Below are positions 7,578 through 14,822 of a DNA stretch of 35,235 nucleotides, in pieces (the first letter of the stretch is position 1; each line of letters opens with the position of its first letter). The stretch lies in the NCBI GenBank assembly GCA_017469525.1, contig JAFUGG010000046.1, positions 1-35,235 of the forward strand, written 5' to 3'. The stretch comes from Bacteroidaceae bacterium (GTDB lineage Bacteria > Bacteroidota > Bacteroidia > Bacteroidales > Bacteroidaceae). The notes beneath the pieces were generated by a model. It was not told the origin of the DNA. It made no database searches and saw nothing but the letters and a program-made list of their open reading frames with translations. The position numbers and the translations under genes are program-made.

Positions 7578-7675
7578 GGCGCAGACTTTCGCCATACGTC
7601 TCACGGCTCACCACAAGCCACTCCTATATATGGGAAAGCTGCGCCCGTATGGGTAGCAGTCCCAATAATAGGAGT
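7578..7675 (-). ncRNA. Candidate structured 5' leader of the SHOCT operon
   Basis: The SHOCT transcript should carry a leader of about 200 bases. Three strong pairings can be drawn: A, 7661-7675 with 7620-7634 (14 of 15); B, 7634-7645 with 7578-7590 (12 pairs, one bulge); C, 7646-7652 with 7592-7598 (7 of 7). They are interleaved, so they form either a pseudoknot or alternatives. A GTG-started 21-codon frame (7624-7689) rich in Leu codons runs over arm A. No U-run follows B, so it is not a plain intrinsic terminator. It could also be a dispersed repeat. Confidence 0.35.
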
Positions 7676-7744
7676 TTGCTCTTTTTCACGTGGTGATTGT
7701 GAGACTATTGAGCAATATGTCTTGCACTCTTGTAGAATGTGCTG

Positions 7745-7775
7745 CAAAGTTACGACTTTTTTCTTAACTCGCAAG
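7745..7775 (-). promoter_or_regulatory. Promoter of the SHOCT/lipoprotein operon
   Basis: The minus strand has TAACTTTG (7745-7752) and CTTG (7772-7775) about 19-20 bases upstream of it, near the TTTG-N20-TAnnTTTG consensus. It implies transcription from near 7740, about 200 bases before the ATG at 7540. Confidence 0.6.
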
Positions 7776-7886
7776 CGTTATCTCAAGGAATTATTCTTAT
7801 GCAAACATTATTTTGTGATAGAAGGAATTGCATGATACAGTCCCACATTTGTTGCCACTCGTGAAGAGTCGGAACGTGAGGCGATG

Positions 7887-7954
7887 CCAGTACTTTAATG
7901 GGAAAACTCCAGTACCACCGCGGTGGTACTGGAGTTTTCCCGCGGTGGTACTGG
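7887..7954. repeat. 42-bp perfect palindrome with flanking partial copies
   Basis: Bases 7900-7941 are a perfect palindrome whose left half begins GGGAAAACTCCAGTACCACC. Immediately right of it (7942-7954) GCGGTGGTACTGG is repeated directly (also 7919-7931), and CCAGTAC (7887-7893) mirrors GTACTGG at 7948-7954. The RNA form would be a 21-bp hairpin. No T-run follows on either strand, so it does not look like an ordinary terminator. The stretch 7776-7886 holds nothing recognisable. Confidence 0.9.
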
Positions 7955-7984
7955 GACTTCGTTATGGGGCATGAGCCGACACCT

Positions 7985-8251
7985 TCAACCTCTCTTGCGG
8001 TACTCGCGGGGTGAGAGGCCTTTCATGCGGAGGAAGAACTTGCTCAGCGAGGAAGTGTCGGCGAAGTGGAGGCGGTCGGCGATTTGCTGGATGCTGAGGT
8101 TGGATGTGCGCAGCAGGAAGGCGGCCTCCATCATGAGCATCTGGTTGACGTAGTCGATGACGGTGCGGCCTGTGACTTGACGGACGACACGCGACAGTAC
8201 ATCTTGCCGTCCCATCCATCGAAGGGACGACGACCATGCATCTTTATCCAA
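7985..8251 (-). pseudogene. AraC-type regulator remnant (C-terminal HTH part only)
   Basis: An 88-codon frame encodes most of an AraC/XylS DNA-binding domain: VLSRVVRQVTGRTVIDYVNQ, EAAFLLRTSNLSIQQIADRL, then FADTSSLSKFFLRMKGLSPR and EYRKRG. The first helix pair of the domain and the whole sensor domain are missing. The only start is TTG 8251, with an in-frame stop (TAG) shortly upstream. An ATG at 8271 opens a different frame that soon stops. It therefore reads as a 5'-truncated, possibly frameshifted gene. A tiny stand-alone HTH protein is possible but unlikely. Confidence 0.7.
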
Positions 8252-8381
8252 GCTTCCTCGAGGCTAAACATTATTATATATATATGTTTTGCGGGCAAAG
8301 TCACGAAGAATAATTGGATGTCGTATCGTTTCGGACAAGTTTTGTGCCGTTTTGGATTGCAAAAGATAAGGAAAAGAGTCG

Positions 8382-8389
8382 TAACTTTG
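8382..8389 (+). promoter_or_regulatory. Putative -7 box for the small ORF at 8436
   Basis: TAACTTTG matches TAnnTTTG exactly and lies 46 bases upstream of ATG 8436. The -33 region (ATTG 8356-8359) is imperfect. Confidence 0.5.
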
Positions 8390-8435
8390 CCGTGTCAAAA
8401 CGATTATTCTATCAACTTATAACACTAAAAGAACT

Positions 8436-8540
8436 ATGGAAGCAAAGAAATCAATTGAGGCATTACAGTTTTTCGTGACACATCTGGCAGAAGGCGCCAT
8501 CGTGTCGCCCGTCCGCTGCAAGTGGGAGCCGGCAAAGTAA
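8436..8540 (+). CDS. Possible 34-residue small protein
   Basis: ATG 8436 opens a 34-codon frame that starts MEAKKSIEALQFFVTHLAEG, ends CKWEPAK and stops at TAA 8538-8540. A -7 box 46 bases upstream, a typical A-rich leader (AACACTAAAAGAACT) and an amphipathic helix followed by a short charged tail favour a real gene. Against it are the very short length and no recognised family. It could also be the surviving 5' end of a longer gene. It lies between the AraC remnant and zupT. Confidence 0.4.
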   Translation: MEAKKSIEALQFFVTHLAEGAIVSPVRCKWEPAK

Positions 8541-8581
8541 ATAAATCTTAGGAAAAGGTACGGGGATTGAAGAAATTTTCG

Positions 8582-8589
8582 TACCTTTG
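8582..8589 (+). promoter_or_regulatory. Putative -7 box of the ZIP transporter gene, very close to its ATG
   Basis: TACCTTTG ends five bases before ATG 8595. With the usual spacing, transcription would start at or next to the start codon, implying a leaderless or nearly leaderless mRNA. No good -33 box is visible. Confidence 0.45.
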
Positions 8590-8594
8590 CATTC

Positions 8595-9374
8595 ATGGAA
8601 ACAATAGCCATCGGGTTACTCATCCCACTGCTGGGCACGATGCTCGGTTCGGCGTTCGTATTCTTCATGAAGGACGCGATGCCCGACCGTGTGCAAAAGA
8701 CGTTGCTGGGCTTTGCCTCGGGCGTCATGGTGGCAGCATCTGTTTGGTCGTTGCTGATACCGGCCATGGAGATGGAGGAGACAAAGGGAGCGTGGGCCGT
8801 GTTGCCTGCATCCATCGGCTTCCTGATGGGCATCGGCTTCCTGCTCATGATTGACGAGCTGACGCCACACCTGCACATCGGAAACGATAAGCCCGAAGGT
8901 CCTCGCTCGCGTCTGTCGCGCACGGCGATGCTTGCCCTGGCTGTCACCATCCACAACCTGCCTGAAGGCATGGCAGTCGGTGTCGTGTTTGCCGGAGCAC
9001 AGGACAGCGCTTCGGGACTCTCGCTGGCAAGTGCGTTGGCGGTCTCTATCGGTATCGCCATACAGAACATCCCCGAGGGCGCCATCATCTCGATGCCCAT
9101 GCGGGCAGAAGGCAACAGCCGTTGGCGTGCATTCATGCTTGGCAGCCTCAGCGGAGCCGTTGAACCGATTGGCGGTTTGGCAGTCGTGTTGCTGGCTTCG
9201 CTGATGATTCCTGTCCTGCCGTATATGCTCGCCTTCGCAGCAGGAGCCATGCTCTATGTCGTCGTCGAAGAACTTATCCCCGAGGCATCGGCTGGCAAAC
9301 ATACCAACCTCAGCACTATCGGCTTTGCTGTCGGCTTTGTGCTGATGATGGTGCTCGATGTGGTCTTGGGGTAA
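8595..9374 (+). CDS. zupT: ZIP-family divalent metal transporter (ZupT-like)
   Basis: A 259-residue inner-membrane protein with about eight hydrophobic segments. It carries the two ZIP metal-site motifs: HNLPEG (His120, Asn121, Glu124) in one helix and QNIPEGA (Asn158, Glu161) in the next, plus VVVEELIPE near residue 226. A short His/acid loop (DELTPHLHIGNDKPEG) lies between helices 3 and 4. ZupT proteins import Zn(II), Fe(II), Mn(II) and related ions. The start fits the N-terminal helix METIAIGLLIPLLG. The promoter box lies five bases upstream, so the message may lack a leader. The gene name is by family; metal specificity is not visible. Confidence 0.88.
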   Translation: METIAIGLLIPLLGTMLGSAFVFFMKDAMPDRVQKTLLGFASGVMVAASVWSLLIPAMEMEETKGAWAVLPASIGFLMGIGFLLMIDELTPHLHIGNDKPEGPRSRLSRTAMLALAVTIHNLPEGMAVGVVFAGAQDSASGLSLASALAVSIGIAIQNIPEGAIISMPMRAEGNSRWRAFMLGSLSGAVEPIGGLAVVLLASLMIPVLPYMLAFAAGAMLYVVVEELIPEASAGKHTNLSTIGFAVGFVLMMVLDVVLG

Positions 9375-9380
9375 TTTTAT

Positions 9381-9416
9381 CATTGACCATTGAATATTGA
9401 AAATTGACTATTGATT
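9381..9416. repeat. ATTGACCATTGA-type simple repeat
   Basis: A 36-base run of degenerate CATTGACC/ATTGAAA/ATTGACT units fills most of the gap before the glutathione peroxidase gene. It is the same family as at 4887-4987 and 21200-21310. Confidence 0.7.
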
Positions 9417-9439
9417 AACAAACAATAAACTAAGCGAAT

Positions 9440-9988
9440 ATGCAAACAATCTATGATTTCAAGGCCCTGACAAGCAAGGGCAAAGAGGTGGACTTCGCGC
9501 AGTTCCGCGGCAAGGTGCTGCTCATTGTCAACACGGCCAGCAAGTGCGGCTTCACGCCACAGTTTGCCGGACTGGAGGAACTCAATCAGAAGTACAAGGA
9601 CAAGGGACTGGTCGTCATCGGCTTCCCATGCAACCAGTTCAAGGAACAAGACCCCGAGGGCGATGCCAAGATAGAGGAGTTCTGCCAACTGAACTACGGC
9701 GTGACGTTCCAGATCATGAAGAAGGGTGACGTGAACGGCCCCGATGCCGAGCCTATCTTCGAGTACCTGAAAGCACAGGCGCCCACTGAGGACTACAACG
9801 GCTTGAAGGCAAAGGCGGCCAAGACGCTCTTCAAAGCCATCAGCAAGAGCGTGGAGAAGGACAGCGACATCAAGTGGAACTTCACCAAGTTCCTCATCTC
9901 AAAGGACGGCCAGACCGTGAAACGCTTTGCTCCCACCACCGAACCAAAGGACTTCGAGAAGGATGTGGAAGCCATGCTGGAACAATAA
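9440..9988 (+). CDS. Glutathione peroxidase family thiol peroxidase
   Basis: A 182-residue thioredoxin-fold peroxidase. The peroxidatic Cys is C36 in NTASKCGFTPQ. Gln66 (GFPCNQF) and Trp146-Asn147 (KWNFTKFL) complete the catalytic set, and C82 in EEFCQLNYG fits the resolving Cys of thioredoxin-dependent members. It reduces hydrogen peroxide or lipid peroxides, probably with thioredoxin rather than glutathione. No signal peptide is seen, so it is cytosolic. It heads a long rightward gene run that includes the cytochrome bd genes, consistent with coping with low oxygen. Confidence 0.93.
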   Translation: MQTIYDFKALTSKGKEVDFAQFRGKVLLIVNTASKCGFTPQFAGLEELNQKYKDKGLVVIGFPCNQFKEQDPEGDAKIEEFCQLNYGVTFQIMKKGDVNGPDAEPIFEYLKAQAPTEDYNGLKAKAAKTLFKAISKSVEKDSDIKWNFTKFLISKDGQTVKRFAPTTEPKDFEKDVEAMLEQ

Positions 9989-9989
9989 A

Positions 9990-10020
9990 GACCCTCTAAA
10001 TCTCCCTTAAAGGGAGACTT
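9990..10020. repeat. Palindromic element, intergenic copy (CTCCCTTAAAGGGAG type)
   Basis: Between the peroxidase stop and the MBL gene, TCTCCCTT-A-AAGGGAGA (10001-10017) is a perfect short palindrome with the arm ACCCTCTAAA on its left. The unit AAAGACCCTCTAAA...GACTTCTT also occurs, reversed, inside the GH32 gene at 22619-22657. This is the intergenic reference copy of the family. Confidence 0.8.
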
Positions 10021-10057
10021 CTTCCGACAGAAATTCTCCTTATATAATAATGATATT

Positions 10058-10804
10058 ATGACAATCAAAGCTATCCGTATGTTCGACGGCGGGTTCATGA
10101 ACCAATCGTTCGCCTTTGGCGGTGAGGAAGGTAAGGATGCCTTCGACGAACAAATCATCTATCGCAGCTCGCTGCAGAACTTCCTCATTGACACGGGAAA
10201 GGAAGTCATCCTCGTTGACACAGGCTTCAAGCCAGAGTTCCCTGTCCCTGCCAAGAAGCTTGGGGCGCCACTCTATATGGGCGAGAAGGTGGCCGACTAC
10301 ATGGAGGCCTTCGCTGCTCTCGGCTACAAGCCCGAGCAGGTGACGAAGATCCTCATCACCCACAAGCACCCCGACCACACCGATTGCATCGGCTACTTCC
10401 CTAACGCCAAGATTTACATCGCGCCCGAAGATGCCGATGCCATGAAGCTGGAGGGCGAGAACATCGTCCGCGCTCAGTACGGCGAGGCCTACAAGAACTT
10501 CCCGGGTGCTCAGCAGGTGACAGACGGCATCTGGTTCATCGAGGCCAAAGGTCACACCAAAGGCAACAGCATCGTCATTGCCGAGGACGACGGCCTCTTC
10601 TATATGTTCCACGGCGACGTGACCTATTGCGACGCTGCCCTCAAGGCCAACAAGTTGAGCATCGTCTTCGAGGACAAGGAGGCCGCCCGCCAGACGCTCG
10701 ACCGCGTCCGCGAGTTCATCATGCAGAATCCCACCGTCTATCTCTCCACCCATTGTCCCGAAGGCTACGAGAACTTGGAACTGAAGCGCGTGATGAAGCT
10801 GTAA
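10058..10804 (+). CDS. MBL-fold metal-dependent hydrolase
   Basis: A 248-residue metallo-beta-lactamase-fold enzyme without signal peptide. The metal ligands can be placed: THKHPDH (His102, His104, Asp106, His107), His166 in AKGHTKGNS, Asp187 in FHGDV and His232 in STHCPEG. The overall pattern (FLIDTG...ILVDTGF, then HxHxDH) is that of N-acyl-homoserine-lactonase-like and related hydrolases. The substrate is not evident. It is followed after six bases by the patatin gene, so the two are cotranscribed. Confidence 0.87.
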   Translation: MTIKAIRMFDGGFMNQSFAFGGEEGKDAFDEQIIYRSSLQNFLIDTGKEVILVDTGFKPEFPVPAKKLGAPLYMGEKVADYMEAFAALGYKPEQVTKILITHKHPDHTDCIGYFPNAKIYIAPEDADAMKLEGENIVRAQYGEAYKNFPGAQQVTDGIWFIEAKGHTKGNSIVIAEDDGLFYMFHGDVTYCDAALKANKLSIVFEDKEAARQTLDRVREFIMQNPTVYLSTHCPEGYENLELKRVMKL

Positions 10805-10810
10805 ACGTCA

Positions 10811-11674
10811 ATGTCGAAGGAAGTAGCACTCGTGTTGTCGAGCGGCGGCGCAAGGGGACTTGCCCACATAGGGGCCATACAGGAAGTTGAGGCACAAGGC
10901 TATCGCATCACGTCGATAGCCGGATGCTCCATGGGAGCCCTGGTAGCCGGCGTGTATGCCGCCGGGAAGCTGGATGACTTCCGCGAGTGGATGAGGACAA
11001 TCAACAAGAAGAAGATGTTGGAGCTGACGGACTTTTCGCTTAGCCTCAACCATCTGGTGAAGGGCAACCGCATCATCGAGGCGATAATGGAGCTTGTGCC
11101 CGACGTCCCGATAGAAGAGCTGCCCATTCCCTATTGTGCCGTAGCAACCGACTGGAACACCGGACGCGAGGTGGTGTTCCGCAAGGGAAGCCTTTTTGCA
11201 GCCATACGAGCCTCCATCTCCCTGCCGTCCTTCTTCGAGCCCGTACGGCGCGACGGCATGATTCTCATCGACGGAGGCGTCACGAACCCTATCCCCATGA
11301 ACCGAGTGAGACGACATAAGGGCGACATACTGGTGGGCATCGACGTGAGCGGACGCGACTATGAGACAGGGACCACCGTCCAGGACGAGCCAGCCGAGCA
11401 GCGCAAGCAGAGCCGCTCCCTGTCACGACAGATTATAGACAAGCTCATACCCGATAATCTCGACTTCAACCACTACACGGTGCTCTCGCGCGTCAGCACG
11501 ATGATGATTCGCCAAAACTCCCTGCTCATGGCGCAACTCGCCAAGCCCGACGTGCTCGTCGATATACGGATAAGCCGCTACGGCGGATTCGACTACGATA
11601 AGTCGGAGAAACTGATTGTCATAGGTCGTCAGAAGACAAGACACACACTGAACAAATACCATAACAACAAGTAA
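10811..11674 (+). CDS. Patatin-like phospholipase
   Basis: A 287-residue protein with the patatin Ser-Asp dyad. The oxyanion loop is SSGGARGLAHIG (residues 10-21), the nucleophile is Ser40 in AGCSMGAL and the Asp is D154 in LIDGGVTNPIP. It probably hydrolyses acyl esters of phospholipids or lysophospholipids. It lacks a signal peptide and the C-terminal barrel of longer RssA/PlpD-like relatives, so it is likely cytosolic. The C-terminal third (from about residue 190) is basic and not diagnostic. It lies between the MBL-fold and flavodoxin-like genes with very short gaps. Confidence 0.9.
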   Translation: MSKEVALVLSSGGARGLAHIGAIQEVEAQGYRITSIAGCSMGALVAGVYAAGKLDDFREWMRTINKKKMLELTDFSLSLNHLVKGNRIIEAIMELVPDVPIEELPIPYCAVATDWNTGREVVFRKGSLFAAIRASISLPSFFEPVRRDGMILIDGGVTNPIPMNRVRRHKGDILVGIDVSGRDYETGTTVQDEPAEQRKQSRSLSRQIIDKLIPDNLDFNHYTVLSRVSTMMIRQNSLLMAQLAKPDVLVDIRISRYGGFDYDKSEKLIVIGRQKTRHTLNKYHNNK

Positions 11675-11686
11675 ACGAATACCACT

Positions 11687-12202
11687 ATGAGCATTCTGAT
11701 TTTACAGGCCTCGCCCCGCGCGAATGGCAACACCGCCTGGATGGCGGAAGAGTACAAGAAGGCAGCCGAAGCTGCAGGTCATGAAGTGACGCTCCTCAAC
11801 GTCTCGAAGAAAAAGATAGCAGGCTGCCTGGCTTGCGAGTACTGCCACGGCAAAGGCGCTGGCGCTTGCATCCAGAAAGACGACATGCAGGAAATCTATC
11901 CCCTCATGGCCGAGGCAGAAGTGCTCGTGCTCGCCGCACCCATCTACTACTTCACGCTCTGTGCACAGATACAGGCTCCAATCCAGCGCATGTACTGCGT
12001 GAACAAACCGGCAAAGGTTCGCAAGATGGCACTCCTCCTTTCGTCCTATTCGCCCGGCGTCTATACCGGAGCCATTAGCGAGTATGACGACATCTGCCGC
12101 TACTGGAGCGTGGAAAGCACAGGCATCGTCACAGCCAAGAACGATGAGCAGAAGACCGACGCCACGAAGCAGAAGATTCTGGAGCTGGTGAAGAACCTGT
12201 AG
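11687..12202 (+). CDS. Flavodoxin-family NAD(P)H-dependent reductase
   Basis: A 171-residue flavodoxin-fold protein. ILQASPRANGNTAWMAEEY (residues 5-23) is the FMN phosphate-binding loop of the NADPH-dependent FMN reductase/iron-sulfur flavoprotein group. AGCLACEYCHGKGAGAC (about 46-62) has the Cys cluster typical of members with thiol or Fe-S roles, and APIYYFTLCAQIQAPIQR matches the APIYW motif. It probably reduces quinones, flavin or other small acceptors in the cytosol. The substrate is not visible. It stops three bases before the esterase gene, so they share a transcript. Confidence 0.88.
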   Translation: MSILILQASPRANGNTAWMAEEYKKAAEAAGHEVTLLNVSKKKIAGCLACEYCHGKGAGACIQKDDMQEIYPLMAEAEVLVLAAPIYYFTLCAQIQAPIQRMYCVNKPAKVRKMALLLSSYSPGVYTGAISEYDDICRYWSVESTGIVTAKNDEQKTDATKQKILELVKNL

Positions 12203-12205
12203 ATT

Positions 12206-13030
12206 ATGAAACGACTGATATTCACCTCCTGTCTGCTTTTGGCTGGCCTTGCAAATGCCAAAACGGAGCGAGTCATCATCCAAGGCGACCACGGCAAGCT
12301 CGTGGCCGAATTGCAGACGCCCGACGTGATGCCTCGGGAGTGCCCCGTCGTCATCCTTTGCCACGGTTTCACGGGCAACAGGAACGGCGGACTCGAAGTC
12401 GGCATTGCCCGTGAGCTCGAGGCACAAGGCATTGCCTCCATCCGCTTTGACTTCAACGGACACGGAGAGAGCGAAGGCGACTTCCAGCAGATGACCATTC
12501 CCAACGAGATTGAAGATGCCCGCCATGTCTATGAATGGGTAAGGAAAGACGGACGCTTCGCGGAGATAGGCATAGCAGGCCACTCGCAAGGCGGCGTCGT
12601 GACAGCCATGCTGGCAGGTCAGCTCGGCAGGAAAGCCCTGAAGGGTGGGGTAGTGCTGCTGGCCCCGGCTGGCGTAATCCGCGACGATGCCATCCGCGGA
12701 CAGACAGGCGGGCAGCAGGGCCGTCTCGACGACCCGCAGAACCCGCCGGAGTATGTCGAAGTGTGGGGCCATCGCCTTGGTCGCGACTACATCACGACGG
12801 CCTTCTGGCTCCCTATCTACGAGACGGCAGCAGCCTACAAAGGCCCTGCCTGCATCATTCACGGCACCTCCGACCGCACCGTTCCCTATACCTACGGCCT
12901 CCGCTTCCACCAGCAGTGGAAAGGGAGCGAGTGGCATCTGCTCGACCACTACGACCACGGCTTCGGCCCGCACCCCGAAGAGGCTGTGAAGATGGCTGTC
13001 ACATTCTTCATCAAGCAACTCAAACATTAA
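12206..13030 (+). CDS. Secreted alpha/beta hydrolase, feruloyl-esterase-like
   Basis: A 274-residue exported enzyme with a signal peptide (MKRLIFTSCLLLAGLANA). The catalytic triad is Ser127 in IAGHSQGGVV, Asp223 in TSDRTVP and His251 in YDHGFG. The oxyanion motif is LCHGFTGNRN, followed by FDFNGHGESEGDF. The stretch MTIPNEIEDARHVYEWV...HSQGGVVTAMLAGQ and the cap region before WLPIYETAA strongly resemble rumen Est1E-type cinnamoyl/feruloyl esterases, which remove ferulate from plant xylan. That function is inferred from similarity. It lies between the flavodoxin-like and DUF4492 genes. Confidence 0.85.
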   Translation: MKRLIFTSCLLLAGLANAKTERVIIQGDHGKLVAELQTPDVMPRECPVVILCHGFTGNRNGGLEVGIARELEAQGIASIRFDFNGHGESEGDFQQMTIPNEIEDARHVYEWVRKDGRFAEIGIAGHSQGGVVTAMLAGQLGRKALKGGVVLLAPAGVIRDDAIRGQTGGQQGRLDDPQNPPEYVEVWGHRLGRDYITTAFWLPIYETAAAYKGPACIIHGTSDRTVPYTYGLRFHQQWKGSEWHLLDHYDHGFGPHPEEAVKMAVTFFIKQLKH

Positions 13031-13039
13031 CCGCAAGCG

Positions 13040-13249
13040 ATGATGAAGTGGCTTCGAAACACATGGCACCTCTACTACGACGGCTTCCGCAACATGACGC
13101 TGGGACGGACGCTCTGGGCCATCATATTTGTCAAGCTATTTGTCATCTTTGTCGTCCTGAAGCTCTTCTTCTTCCGTGGCTACATCAAGGAGCATGCGCA
13201 CAAAGGCGAGGAAGCTGAGTTCATTGCCTCCAAAATCTTAGACAACTAA
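13040..13249 (+). CDS. DUF4492 small membrane protein
   Basis: A 69-residue protein with one strongly hydrophobic helix (LWAIIFVKLFVIFVVLKLFF, about residues 25-44) after an N-terminal amphipathic part (WLRNTWHLYYDGFRNMTLG) and before a charged tail. This matches DUF4492, found next to cydA in Bacteroidota. It may be a small accessory subunit or assembly factor of cytochrome bd, like CydX in other bacteria, although it is unrelated in sequence as far as I can see. It ends 19 bases before cydA. Confidence 0.85.
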   Translation: MMKWLRNTWHLYYDGFRNMTLGRTLWAIIFVKLFVIFVVLKLFFFRGYIKEHAHKGEEAEFIASKILDN

Positions 13250-13268
13250 CCTATACATTATATATTTT

Positions 13269-14822
13269 ATGATACACCTGTTAAACATCGACATGACGAT
13301 GGTAGACTGGGCAAGAGCACAGTTCGCCTTGACAGCCATCTACCATTGGCTGTTCGTCCCCCTGACGCTCGGCCTGGCCGTGGTCATGGGCATCATGGAA
13401 ACGTTCTACTACAAGAGCGGCAAGGACTTCTGGAAGCAGACCGCCCAGTACTGGCAACGTCTCTTCGGCATCAACTTTGCAATGGGCGTTGCAACGGGTC
13501 TTATCCTCGAGTTTGAGTTCGGCACAAATTGGAGCAACTACAGTTACATCGTGGGCGATATCTTTGGCGCTCCTCTTGCAATAGAGGGCATCGTGGCTTT
13601 CTTCATGGAGTCCACGTTCGTTGCCGTGATGTTCTTTGGCTGGAAGAAAGTCTCGAAGGGTTTCCATCTGGCCTCAACATGGCTCACAGGCCTTGGCGCC
13701 ACCATTTCAGCCTGGTGGATTCTCGTTGCCAACGCGTGGATGCAGCATCCCGTGGGGCAAGCCTTCAATCCCGACACCATGCGCAACGAGATGACCAGCT
13801 TCCTCGACGTGGCTCTCTCGCCTGTGGCAGTAGATAAGTTCATACATACCGTACTCTCAGCCTGGGTGCTGGGTGCCGTATTCGTGGTGGGTGTCAGCAG
13901 TTGGTATCTGCTCAAGCAGCGCCACATAGAGTTTGCCAACAAGAGCCTAAAGGTAGGAGCCATCTTCGGCTTGGTTTCATCGATGCTAATCATGCTCTCC
14001 GGCGACCACTCGGCTTACACTGTGGCACAGACGCAACCCATGAAGCTGGCAGCGATGGAAGGCCTCTACAAAGGCGGCCACAACCAGTCACTGACCATTA
14101 TCTCAGGCATCAATCCATTCAATCAGCCCGACTACGAAGAACAGGACGAGCCGCCCTTCAAAATAGGCGTGCCCTACGCCCTTTCATTCCTGGCTACGCA
14201 CGACTTCCACGGTTATGTGCCCGGCATCCGCGACCTCTTGGACGGCTACACCAAGCCAGATGGTACACGCGTGTTGTCACTGGAAGAGAAGATAGCACGC
14301 GGGCAGCGTGCCATCACGACCCTGCAAGCGTATCGTCAGGCAAAGAAGGAAGGAGCCTCCAGCGAAGTGCTCACAGAACTCTCAGGCAAGATACAGGCGG
14401 ACATGCCCTACTTCGGCTATGGCTACGTGAAGGATCGCTCGCAGGTTGTGCCTTACATCCCCGTCTGCTTCTATGCCTTCCGTGTGATGGTGGGTGGCGG
14501 ATGCCTGTTCATTCTGCTGTTCGTGCTTGTCCTGTTTTTCCTCTACAAGAAGGACATCATGCAGGCACGCTGGCTGCTTTGGGGAGCCTTGTGCTGCATC
14601 CCCGTTGCCTACATCGTGAGCGAAGCAGGCTGGCTCGTTGCAGAGTTCGGACGTCAGCCCTGGACCATACAGGACATGCTGCCCACTTGGGTAGGTGTCA
14701 GTCAGCTCGGCTCGCAGACCGTGATGATAACCTTCCTGCTCTTCCTCGTGCTCTTCACGACTTTGCTGGCCGTGGAAATCAACATCATGTGTAAAGCCAT
14801 AAAGAAAGGACCGCAGTTATGA
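13269..14822 (+). CDS. cydA: Cytochrome bd ubiquinol oxidase subunit I
   Basis: A 517-residue membrane protein with about nine helices; it reduces oxygen to water with quinol electrons. Key residues fit: His26 in AIYHWLFVPL (heme ligand), Glu106 and Glu114 in AIEGIVAFFMESTF (heme/proton site) and His193 in FIHTVLSAW (heme b558 ligand). The conserved GRQPWTIQ lies near residue 461. The periplasmic Q-loop spans roughly residues 270-390. It overlaps cydB by four bases (ATGA), the usual translational coupling. With DUF4492 upstream it forms the bd oxidase operon, giving high oxygen affinity in a mostly anaerobic lineage. Confidence 0.96.
   Translation: MIHLLNIDMTMVDWARAQFALTAIYHWLFVPLTLGLAVVMGIMETFYYKSGKDFWKQTAQYWQRLFGINFAMGVATGLILEFEFGTNWSNYSYIVGDIFGAPLAIEGIVAFFMESTFVAVMFFGWKKVSKGFHLASTWLTGLGATISAWWILVANAWMQHPVGQAFNPDTMRNEMTSFLDVALSPVAVDKFIHTVLSAWVLGAVFVVGVSSWYLLKQRHIEFANKSLKVGAIFGLVSSMLIMLSGDHSAYTVAQTQPMKLAAMEGLYKGGHNQSLTIISGINPFNQPDYEEQDEPPFKIGVPYALSFLATHDFHGYVPGIRDLLDGYTKPDGTRVLSLEEKIARGQRAITTLQAYRQAKKEGASSEVLTELSGKIQADMPYFGYGYVKDRSQVVPYIPVCFYAFRVMVGGGCLFILLFVLVLFFLYKKDIMQARWLLWGALCCIPVAYIVSEAGWLVAEFGRQPWTIQDMLPTWVGVSQLGSQTVMITFLLFLVLFTTLLAVEINIMCKAIKKGPQL

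Noticed and set aside
7377..7835. 152-codon plus-strand frame
   Set aside because: It overlaps the SHOCT gene in antisense and then the leader and promoter; no domain is visible.
11702..13069. 455-codon minus-strand frame across the flavodoxin-like and esterase genes
   Set aside because: It spans two well-supported genes in antisense, with no motif or promoter.
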